From contig WBZZ01007033.1 in assembly GCA_019918135.1 (NCBI GenBank), forward strand, positions 201,001 to 265,000: a stretch of 64,000 bases of DNA, read 5' to 3'. How positions within the stretch are numbered: position 1 is the first letter of the stretch; the number at the start of each line of letters is the position of its first letter. Below are positions 8,421 through 16,898 of this stretch, piece by piece. This DNA is from Paulinella micropora. Its lineage: Eukaryota; Cercozoa; Imbricatea; Euglyphida; Paulinellidae. Made by a program: the position numbers and the translations under genes. Below the pieces are notes generated by a model that had not been told where the DNA came from, did not search any database, and was given only the letters and a program-made list of their open reading frames with translations.

Positions 8421-9380
8421 TCACTCCGTCTTCGGAAGGACTGTCGCGCTCCACAGGAAGTCAAAGGTCAGCCAATGTCCGGCCGTGGGCTCGTGCACGA
8501 GGTTGTAGAACGCAGCCCTGCCTAGCGAACCCAGCCCGAAGACCGACAGCTCGTAGCCGGCCCGGGTTAGCCAGTCGTAGACCACCAGCGCGTCGTGCTT
8601 GAAGCGGACGGGGTCGCACGTGTCCCACGGCTCGCGGCGGCACCACATGGCCCGGTTGTATTCGACGACGGCGCAAACCACGCGCCGGGCCTCAAACACG
8701 GCGCGCAGGCCCGACAGGACCTCGAACTCGCAGCCCTCCGTGTCAATCTTGAGTACCAGGCTGGTGTTAGCGGGCACCAAACTCGCGGCGTTTACCAGGT
8801 CGATGTCGGTAGTCGAGTTGTCGACGCCAGCAAAATAGTGGATGGCGGCGTCCTCCTGGCCCTCTGCGTGCGGCCAGGTCCCGAAGCAGCCGTTGCGCAC
8901 GCGCACGCGCGCGTGCTGCGGTCTGCTGTAGTTGCCTGCCAGCACGTTGTGCACGCTAATCCTAGACAGCTCGCTCGCGGCCGCCGCGGCCTTGAGAAAG
9001 GCAACGCAGTGGGGCTGCGGTTCCACGGCTATGACAGGAACCCCTAACGAGGCGGCCAGGAGCGTGTAGAAGCCCGCGTTGGCGCCGATATCCAGAAAGA
9101 CCTGGTCGTGCGTCCGGGCACAAGGGCGATTGTCTGCCTTGCACTGCAACACCTCGGTTAGCAGCTGTCCGATGTGCGGTTCGCTGGGTTGCAGAAAGCG
9201 CAGCATGGGGTCTACCACGCCTTTGGCTATCAGGTCCTGGTCCTCGGCCATGAAGAAGGCACGCGAAGACCCTGGGACCCTCACCTTCACTAAGCGGACG
9301 CTCTCCCCGGTGCGGAAGTAGCGTAGTGCTTGCTGCCTGGCGCCCGCAAAGGTCGCCAACAGGACCAGCAGGACAGCCAT
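8421..9380 (-). CDS. FkbM-family SAM-dependent methyltransferase
   Basis: The 319-residue protein has a class I methyltransferase domain of the FkbM type. The SAM-binding glycine motif is VFLDIGANAGFYTLL, followed by the acidic loop in VIAVEPQPHC. The later LVLKIDTEGCEFEVL is the characteristic FkbM D-x-E-G motif. FkbM enzymes O-methylate sugars or polyketides. The N-terminus is hydrophobic (MAVLLVLLATFAGA), consistent with a signal peptide or anchor, so it may act in the secretory pathway or virion surface. The ATG at 9380 is the only good start. It is convergent with the Kelch gene with about 100 bases between them. Two palindromic repeats lie directly upstream. Confidence 0.86.
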   Translation of the reverse strand: MAVLLVLLATFAGARQQALRYFRTGESVRLVKVRVPGSSRAFFMAEDQDLIAKGVVDPMLRFLQPSEPHIGQLLTEVLQCKADNRPCARTHDQVFLDIGANAGFYTLLAASLGVPVIAVEPQPHCVAFLKAAAAASELSRISVHNVLAGNYSRPQHARVRVRNGCFGTWPHAEGQEDAAIHYFAGVDNSTTDIDLVNAASLVPANTSLVLKIDTEGCEFEVLSGLRAVFEARRVVCAVVEYNRAMWCRREPWDTCDPVRFKHDALVVYDWLTRAGYELSVFGLGSLGRAAFYNLVHEPTAGHWLTFDFLWSATVLPKTE

Positions 9381-9552
9381 AAGGACCCGCAGAAATGTTC
9401 CGCTTGCTCACAAATCACCAAATGCGGTTTTATTCCAAAAAGGTCTTGTCCGAATCCAGTGAACTTTGCGCCAAATGCCGAAAACGCCGCAATTTGTGGA
9501 CACTTTTTTTGCCGCAGATTGCGGCACACCAAGAAAAATTTTTTCGCGAAGC

Positions 9553-9684
9553 GGCAAGACATTTTTAGCTACAGAAAAATTTTCGGGAAAGATTGGCGGG
9601 CGGGGAATTTTTTTGCACATTTAATTTTTTCCCCGCCCGCGTTTCTTTCCCCAAAATTTTTCTCTAGCTAAAAATGTCTTGCCG
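9553..9684. repeat. MITE-like palindromic repeat, copy 1
   Basis: This is a long inverted repeat with arms of about 55 bases around a short AT-rich loop. The arms carry the GGCGGGCGGGGAA / TTCCCCGCCCGC core and the outer GCAAGACATTTTTAGCTA / TAGCTAAAAATGTCTTGC segments. The core recurs at 9.9, 34.2, 34.5 and 55.2 kb. Confidence 0.8.
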
Positions 9685-9826
9685 AAATGTCCTTTGGCCA
9701 AAAATGTTTTTTTCACTAGTTCCATAATTCGGCGAATTTCGCGACAAGTGCACAAGGTGCCGCAACTTACGGGTGACTGATACTGCCCGTAATTTGCGGC
9801 ACACCAAGAAAAATCTTTTTCGCGAA

Positions 9827-9975
9827 GGACATTTCGGCAAAACATTTTTAGCTAGAGAAAAATTTCGGGAAAGATTGGTGGGCGGGGAATTCTTTGCACA
9901 TTTAATTTTTTCCCCGCCCGCGTTTCTTTCCCCAAAATTTTTCTCTAGCTAAAAATGTCTTGCCGAAATGTCCTT
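9827..9975. repeat. MITE-like palindromic repeat, copy 2
   Basis: This second inverted repeat has arms of about 62 bases, and its outer tips are GGACATTTCGGCAA and the complement. The right arm and the following 90 bases (to about 10,050) are nearly identical to those after copy 1, so the two lie in direct tandem about 290 bases apart. The rest of the 9,381-10,258 gap holds no gene. Confidence 0.8.
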
Positions 9976-10231
9976 TGGCCAAAAATGTTTTTTTCACTAG
10001 TTCCATAATTGGGTGAATTTCGCGACAAGTGCACAAGGTGCCGCAACCGGTGGACACTTTTTTTGCCGCAATTTGTGGCAAAAGACTTAGCGGATTTTTT
10101 TTCTCTTACCATCCCCACGGACACAAAAACAAGAATGTCTGGAGAAACGGCCCCCTGCCACACACCAATATCTGCGCAAAGACCCCCCGTTTTGTGACTA
10201 CACAGGCGCAAAAGCAACAAAAAAAACTGGA

Positions 10232-10239
10232 TTTTAATT
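10232..10239 (-). terminator. AATTAAAA 3'-end motif
   Basis: On the minus strand this AATTAAAA element follows the F-box gene stop by about 20 bases. Confidence 0.35.
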
Positions 10240-10258
10240 ATAATGATCAGTACACAAT

Positions 10259-11014
10259 CTATTCCAACTCTTCGCAGTCCTCACAGAATCTCTCGCCATC
10301 CCGATAGACCCAGTGAGATTTGACGGGGCCTGTCACACCTTTTTCGAGCAGGTCCATCCAGGAAATAGACCCACTGTCGTAAGTGTCATGCTTCATATAG
10401 GCATCTCCTAACAAGTTGAGCATATGCACCGACACTATTTGCTTCAGCATGGCCTCGATTTCGGCGCGGCTCTGCACGCAGAATAGCTCGCCTTTCAGGG
10501 GTAGCCACGCAGAAATATTCAAGCTGCCACACTTCTCGCATTCACTGTTGACGTCGTTGCTCCGCAGGCCGAGTCGGATCTTGGTTTTGTCACTGTCGAG
10601 GCTGTGGTGCCAGTAGAATTCCAAAGACGTCGCAATGCGTTCATCCAGGTTGTAGCGTTTGCCTGCGTGGAGGTTCAGGCAGCCAGCCAGATCATAATCA
10701 ACCTCATGTTCGTAATACTGGTTGGGGGTAGCGCCGTGGAGGCTGAATTTGGTGTAACCTCCCTTGAGGGCGATCTCTTCGATTGCGTCGGCCACCGGCA
10801 AGCGCACACTGGCCAGGTGTTCTTCCTGCGCTTCGGTCGCCAACGGGAGGAGACATTTGCGGAGGCTGCGACAGGTCGTGCCCAGTACGGCCACGGACGG
10901 CGGAGACCACGGGGACAGGTGTCGCAGCAGTTCCTCTGGCAGTGCGGTCAACTGCGCCACCAACGAACCCGTATGTCCTAGCTTGGGCTTTTTCTTCACG
11001 GGAACTGCTCTCAT
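10259..11014 (-). CDS. F-box protein with CxxC pairs
   Basis: The 251-residue protein begins with a basic segment (VKKKPKLG) and then an F-box at about residues 20-60 (LTALPEELLRHLSPW, with CRSLRKCLLP). This predicts binding to SKP1 in an SCF ubiquitin ligase. The remainder is unclassified. It includes two CxxC pairs (CEKCGSLN and the C-terminal RFCEDCEE) that may bind zinc, and helices in between, and probably recruits the substrate. The frame is intact from ATG 11014 to TAG 10259. The minus-strand AATTAAAA motif (10,232-10,239) lies about 20 bases after the stop. Confidence 0.75.
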   Translation of the reverse strand: MRAVPVKKKPKLGHTGSLVAQLTALPEELLRHLSPWSPPSVAVLGTTCRSLRKCLLPLATEAQEEHLASVRLPVADAIEEIALKGGYTKFSLHGATPNQYYEHEVDYDLAGCLNLHAGKRYNLDERIATSLEFYWHHSLDSDKTKIRLGLRSNDVNSECEKCGSLNISAWLPLKGELFCVQSRAEIEAMLKQIVSVHMLNLLGDAYMKHDTYDSGSISWMDLLEKGVTGPVKSHWVYRDGERFCEDCEELE

Positions 11015-11164
11015 TGGCTAGCTAATGTTCAAACACCGGAACAAACAAACAAAAAGAAAACGGGATACAGTGATGGGAAGAAGATTTAGGTTGGACGAGG
11101 GACAATTCTTTTTGAAAACAGGAATGCCTGTCTCACTCCCCCACCCCCATTCTCCAAGTTTGTG

Positions 11165-11800
11165 CACACGGCACGATACACAGAGAAACGACACACAAAT
11201 GCATAGACCGATACACACAATTGCACAGAATGATACACACATACACGAATACACAGAACGACACGTGCGAACATACAAACACACAAACACACACACACGA
11301 ATACACAGAACACACATACAAACACACACACGAATACACAGAACACACATACAAACACACAAACACACAATTGCACAGAATGATACACACATACACGAAT
11401 AAACAGAACTACACATACACGAATACACAGAACGACACGTGCGAACATACAAACACACAAACACACACACATGAATACACAGAACATACAAACACACACA
11501 TGAATACACAGAACACACATGCAAACACACACACGAATACACAGAACACACATACAAACACACAAACACACACATGAATACACAGAACACACAAACACAC
11601 ACAATCGCACGGAATGATACACGCATACACGAATAAACAGAACTACACATACACGAATACACAGAACATACAAAACACACACACACACGAATATACAGAA
11701 CATACAAAACACACACACACACACGAATACATAGAACACACACACAAATACATAGAACGACACGTGCGAACATACAAACACACACACATAGTCGCTTTCT
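11165..11800. repeat. CA-rich minisatellite
   Basis: Tandem imperfect units such as ACACACGAATACACAGAA and ACATACAAACACACAA fill about 640 bases. Long Cys/Val-rich minus-strand frames across it arise from the repeat and are not supported as genes. Confidence 0.85.
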
Positions 11801-11857
11801 GTTTTTGTGGTGTAACAAAAACCCGCGCATTATGTCGGCCCTCCTCCCCGCCCCACG

Positions 11858-11965
11858 CAGCCCATTGGGAATTCACAATGTTGAGCCCATTGGGAATTCA
11901 TAATGTTGAGCCCATTGGGGATGCTCGATGGGTTTTGGCATCGTAGTGGCCCCCCCCCTACCCTG
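11858..11965. repeat. 25-base tandem repeat and GCATCGT module
   Basis: CCCATTGGGAATTCA(C/T)AATG units of 25 bases occur two and a half times and are followed by TTTTGGCATCGTAGTGGCCCC. The latter matches the module near 5,600, and both lead into TG-rich tracts. Confidence 0.6.
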
Positions 11966-12500
11966 TGCGTGTGTGATTTTGGTGTGAATGTGAATTTGTG
12001 TGTAATGTGTCGTGTGTGTATCGTCGTGTGTGAAATTTTGCATGTGTGAACTTTGTCGTACATGTGTGTGTCTGTGAAATCTTGTCAGTCGTACATGTGT
12101 GTGTGTATGGTCGTGTGCGTGTGTGAATTTTTTTTGTCGTACATGTGTGTGTCTGTGAATTTTTGTGTGTATCGTCGTGTGTGTATCGTCGTGTGTGAAA
12201 TTTTGCATGTGCGATTTTGTCGTATGTGTGTATCGTCGCGTGTGTGTATCGTCGTGTGTGAAATTTTGCACGTGTGATTTTGTCGTACACGTATGTGTAT
12301 CGTCGCGTGTGTGTGTCGTCGCGTGTGTGCGTGATTTTTGTCGTACATGTTTGTGTGTGTGTCTGAATTTTTGTGTGTATCGTCGCGTATTGTCGTGTGT
12401 GTAAATGTGAGTTTGCGATGAATATAGGAGTAAATTTGCGCGTGTGTGTATCGTCGCATGTGTGTGTGTGAAAGGTTTGTGTTTGTATATGAAAACGTTG
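11966..12500. repeat. TG-rich minisatellite with TATCGTCGTG units
   Basis: Tandem units contain GTGTGTATCGTCGTGTGTG and GTCGTACATGTGTGTG. The reverse complement of the TATCGTCGTG unit appears near 43,030-43,120, so the two loci carry the same family in opposite orientation. No gene is supported between 11,015 and 12,834. Confidence 0.8.
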
Positions 12501-12834
12501 TCTGTGAGAGGTCTGTGTTTTTTCCGTGCGTGTGATTTCTTTTTCCTATAATCTGTTTTTTTTGGTGCACTCTGCGCCGGCTTGGGTGTATTTTTCATGT
12601 CGGCAGTCGTTCGCCCAGCCTTTTTCTTCTTGAAATGTAAGCCCCGCGTTGGTAGAGTGGAGAGAAAGAACCTGTCGTGCTTCTTTTGGCCCTTGATCTG
12701 AACCGTACCCTACTTCGTTACTTTCTTTTTTGTTCATGCTACACACGCCAACGACATTTCTTTTTAATTTTTTTTAAAACAAAGAAAACCGATTTCTCTC
12801 TTCCTTTTCCTCAGACCTCTTTTCGCGCGCCGTT

Positions 12835-13752
12835 TCACACACATTCTTGTGGCATCCCCTGCGGGAAATGTTCTTTGCTCAAGGCACTATTCTGCGCAAA
12901 ATAGCGGCAGCTGACAGAAGTACCAAAGCGCCAGGCACTGAGGTCCTGATCAAACTGGGTTGCCTCCATGAACATACCGTTCGCGCGAGTAATCATGCCA
13001 GTCCACCAAGTAGACAGCGGTTGGTTAAAGGCGGCGGCGAACGCGAACATGGCGGTCGTATCCCGCAGGTTGTTTGTGCGCCACGGCAAAGGGTGGTTGA
13101 ACGCGGCCGCCCTCACGAAAGCCCCGCCCGCGTCCTGCACGCGGCTGACGTCCCAGCCAGCCAGGTCCTCATCGAACGCCGAGGCCATGGCAAAGGCCCC
13201 CCGCAACGTAATTACGTTCGACGTGTCCCAGAACCCCAAACCCCCCGAGCTGAAAACTTTGGCCATGGCAAAGCTCTGTTCTAGCGACGTGATCTTGTCA
13301 GTGTGCAAGGGCGCGCTGGACGGCAATCTTTGCAGCCTGCTGCAATTGTAGAAGTGCCGGCCGCTCGATGGGTGCAGAATCACCTGGCCCCAGCTCACGA
13401 TTTCCACCAGCGAATCGCGCGTGGCCTGCTCTGCTTGTTGCATGGTCCAGCCCGCCAGCGCCAGGGTTGAGGTGACACTCACCAAACCACTGCTCGCATA
13501 AACGTGCCGGCACGGCAGTGGAGGTGTTGGGCAGCTCTCGTCGGGCCCGCCGTCACCCCAGTTCACGAAACCCTGAGATGACGGCACCACAATGGCGGGC
13601 AGTGTTAGGGCCTGCCCCTGCTCGACGGACCAACGGGACACGAAGAGCTCGTGTGCGCTCTGCCGCTCTAGCAAGAGCTTGACCTCGGCCGACCCGAGCG
13701 TAGCCTTGGCAGCGGCAGAGTGCAGGGTCGCCAGCACTGCTGACAGTAGCAT
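12835..13752 (-). CDS. BspA-like/DUF285 surface protein
   Basis: The 305-residue protein starts with a probable signal peptide (MLLSAVLATLHSAAA). A PKD-like strand pattern follows (FVNWGDGG ... CRHVYASSGLVSVTSTL). The second half contains DUF285/BspA-type repeats with the FN-x-L-x-x-W signature: AMASAFDEDLAGWDVS, AFAAAFNQPLSTW and EATQFDQDLSAWRFG. These repeats occur in secreted or surface adhesion proteins of bacteria and protists and in some large DNA viruses. The C-terminus lacks an obvious membrane anchor. The start is the ATG immediately after a 9-base A run. The gene is divergent from the large gene at 14113 across a G-rich spacer. Confidence 0.75.
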   Translation of the reverse strand: MLLSAVLATLHSAAAKATLGSAEVKLLLERQSAHELFVSRWSVEQGQALTLPAIVVPSSQGFVNWGDGGPDESCPTPPLPCRHVYASSGLVSVTSTLALAGWTMQQAEQATRDSLVEIVSWGQVILHPSSGRHFYNCSRLQRLPSSAPLHTDKITSLEQSFAMAKVFSSGGLGFWDTSNVITLRGAFAMASAFDEDLAGWDVSRVQDAGGAFVRAAAFNHPLPWRTNNLRDTTAMFAFAAAFNQPLSTWWTGMITRANGMFMEATQFDQDLSAWRFGTSVSCRYFAQNSALSKEHFPQGMPQECV

Positions 13753-14112
13753 TTTTTTTTGTTGCTTTTTTTTGGGCGTGGTCCTTCTCTTTTTTATTTT
13801 TTGGTTCTTGCACGGCCTCTGGATGCCGGCGGGGGGTGGGGACATTTTGCGGCGTGCATGCCTGGGGGGAGAGCGTGGAAGCGGGGAGGGGGGGGGGGGG
13901 TTTCCATGGTAGCCAAGAACAAAAAAAAAGATTCATCCCTCCCCCAAAGTTTCTGGGGCCCTCGAAGGCTGGAGCAAGCGGTAGGGGGGTTTGGGGGAGG
14001 GAGGCCGAGAGGGGGGGAGGTTGGTGGTGGGCGCACGGAAAGTGGAGGGGGCCGGAGTTTCTGACCCCTTGGTCGGTTGTTGTTGTGCAGAGGCCGCCAA
14101 GAAAAGGGGATC
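13753..14112. promoter_or_regulatory. G-homopolymer-rich divergent intergenic region
   Basis: This spacer separates two divergent genes. Positions 13,860-14,060 contain many G runs of 4 to 10. I see no gene. The pattern matches other gene-start regions in this block. Confidence 0.35.
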
Positions 14113-16745
14113 ATGTCACGCCTGTGTACGAATCTCCCCGCCAACAGCCATTGGACCATAACCCACAAGGAGCGCGAGTTTCTCCAAAGCGTTAGTACAC
14201 TGTGCGAAGACTCGCCTGGCAAGTTCCTGCGGCTGCGCAATCACAAGACCTTGCGCGAGGGCGCGCGGGCCGATGTCCTCAGCGTCGAACAGCCCATCCT
14301 CGGGGGCGACTTTGCGTAGGTGTCGTGCAAGAACTTCGTGGGCGCCGCGACGTCCCGCGGCAAGAGCGAGGACTTCGTGGTGCATTCGTCGTTGCTGGCG
14401 CGGTCGCCCACGGCGAACGTGCTGGTAACCGAAGGACTGTCGCTGCAGGAGTACGGGCTGGCGTCGACCCAGATGACCTCGAAGCGGGGCAGGGCCTCCC
14501 GCGTGGTGCTGCGCGCGACCCTGCAGAGCCACTTCGTGTCGTGGTCGGAACGCGAGCCCGTGCTGCCCGAACGAACGACCGATTTCACCAAGGGCTCGGC
14601 GGAGGGCGCGTTGCTGCTGGCGGACCACCTGCACACCATGGCGCTGCTGCGGCTGTGCCTGGCGCGCTACTCGGTGTGCCGCCAGGTGGTCAAAAACACG
14701 TTTGTGGTGAACCCGGCGGACAAGGCCGAAGAAACCTTGGGCGAGAAATCAGCGGGGCCGCTGATGGCGTGGCTGGAACACTGCGTACGCGCCGGCCTGG
14801 TGAGCACCAGCGTCCCGGCGCTGGTGCAAGGTTTGTTGACTAGCTCGCACAAGGCCCGCATGGGCGCCAAGTCCGACAACCGCCTGTACGTGGCGGTGGA
14901 CCCCAAGTCCGAGTGCACGAACAAGAGCTTGCCGCGCTCGCTCAACTTTTTCCCGACGGGTTTCTACGTGCTGAACACCGTGTACCTGGCTACCGACGGC
15001 GAAATGACGTTCGTCGACTGGCTGCAGCGCGAGGCCAGGAGCGAGGGCCAGCTTTGTCTGGTGCTGGAGTCGGTGCTTTCGCTAGTTTCGCGCCTGTGCG
15101 ACGCCCTGGCCGTGTTGGACCCCAACGAGAAGTACTTCTTCGATCAGGGCGGGAGGCAGTCCCCCCTCCGCAAGCCGGAGACCATGAACAGCCTGAACGG
15201 TTGCGTCACGTGTACGTTCGTCAGCGCGCAAAACCTCGTGCTGGTGTTCGCGGTAGACGCGCACCGGCTGGTCTGCGAAAGGATGCACACCGCCGGGCGG
15301 TACAAGTGCACGCAGAAGTCCTGTGACGTCGGCGACGAGTACCCGCTGGCGCTGCTGGACACGGAAAAAATGTTCATCGGCCCGCTGCCGCCAGCAGAAG
15401 CGAAGAAACGCCTGCACCTCATGGAGAACAACCGGGTGGTCAAGGACGCGCAGTACTTTAGCAGGAAGGGCAGCGACGACTTCTCGCCCGAAGTGTTAGA
15501 GAAGCTCAAAGGCGCCCTGCAGGCGGACCCGCTGAGGGAGCTCCCGGGGACGCAGAAGATGTTTACGAAGCTGCGGGACTCGGTGGATAAGCGCCTGCGC
15601 GCTGGTGAACAGAAGCAGGCCCGCGCCGGCAGCCAGAAGAAGCAGCCAGACAATGGGGAGCCGGGCCCGCCGGCGGCGCTGTAGCCCCAAGCAGACTTCT
15701 GGGTCGGGGAGCTCTGCAAGCGCTACGCCTGCCTGGCGGGGCCCTCGCACGGAGGGCACGGCCTTTCGCCGCACTTCCGGTCCGTGCAGCTGCTACTATT
15801 TGCGTCGTCGTGCTACACGCTGGAGGAGCCCTTCTCGGCGCTCCGGCGGCTGCTGGTTAACAGGCTGTCCCGGTGGCTGGAGGGCTGCGCCCTGGGGGTC
15901 TTGTTGTACCTAGAAGAGGACGAGGTGTGCAGTCTGCACGGGCTGACAACGGGGGAGATCTGCTCGGCCAGCCCCTCGGCGTTGGTCATGCTAGAAGAAC
16001 AGTGTACTGTCGCGCACGGCGGCTGGGCGCCGGACCGCCGACAGCACCCGGTGCTGAGGCTGCTGGATGTCGTGGCCGAGCACCCCCTGTGGGGCGACGT
16101 GGACCGCCAAACGAGTGATCAGTGGGCGGGGGCCTGCGTCGAGCTGTACCGCCGCAGGCTCAAGCCGGTCCATGACCTGTTGCAGGAACCCGGACAAACG
16201 CAGATCGAGAGGGCCCTCACGTACTTACAAAACATCTGCGCCAGGGCGGGCCGGCCCGTGACTATAGCGCCGACGCAGAAGCTGAGCCAGGAGCTCCTGG
16301 GCCTCGTCGGTGAAAAGCTGCGGCTCGGCGTGCCGGGGACCGTCCACGCCGGGGGCGATTTCCTGTACGTGCCTGCGCCGGACTATGCGGCCCCCCACTA
16401 CGAAGGTTGCGCGTTTGAAGCGCCCAAGAACAGGCTGCACGGCCTGGCGGCGCACTGGAACTCGGCGTGTGTGGACGAGCTGGCGGGGCTGTCTACGCCG
16501 TCGTCCGCGCCCTTGCCCACGGCCTTCCTGAGCCTCAAGCGGGAATTCAGGGGGCAGGAGACCGCGCCCGGGCGCGCGCCCGGGGGGGAGCCCACGATTG
16601 GCCTGTACGTAGAGGGCGACTGGGTGTGCCAGCTCCCGCTGCGGGCCCCGCCACGCCTTTCCAGGACGAGGACGATTTGTCCGAATCTTTGCTGTCAGAG
16701 TCTGACCAGGTGCCGGTTGCTACTCTTATTCCCCCGCCAGACTAG
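14113..16745 (+). CDS. Large orphan protein interrupted by two in-frame TAG codons
   Basis: One reading phase stays protein-like from ATG 14113 for over 2.5 kb but contains TAG at 14317-14319 and at 15682-15684. Sequence on both sides of each TAG is equally protein-like and in the same frame, so this is one gene of about 877 codons with amber interruptions. Near 16,650 the best reading moves to another frame with an acidic tail (DEDDLSESLLSES) ending at 16745; otherwise the original frame ends at 16764. No known domain is recognised. It is mostly helical with a basic Gln/Lys/Arg-rich linker just before the second TAG. A structural or replication role is only a guess. It is divergent from the DUF285 gene and convergent with the glycoprotein gene. 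Confidence 0.6.
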
Positions 16746-16898
16746 CCACGTTTTTTTTGGTTAAAAAAATTTTGTGCTAACAAGAACGACTTGGAAAAAA
16801 CACAAACATGCGCTATAGCTTTTGCCTTTTTTTACTCGAATTTTAATACGCGGCCTGCCTCTCTCTTCTCGTCCCTTCTCAAAGGAAGCGAGGCAGTC

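Noticed and set aside
8461-9047. Overlapping open frames opposite the FkbM gene
   Set aside because: GC-rich codon use keeps other frames open; the FkbM frame alone has domain motifs.
11018-11830. Long minus-strand frames (up to 270 codons) rich in Cys and Val
   Set aside because: They are translations of the CA/TG minisatellite; all frames stay open and composition is repetitive, with no domain.
11165-12500. Possible CRISPR-like array
   Set aside because: Units are short, imperfect and contiguous CA/TG words without unique spacers; this is a minisatellite.
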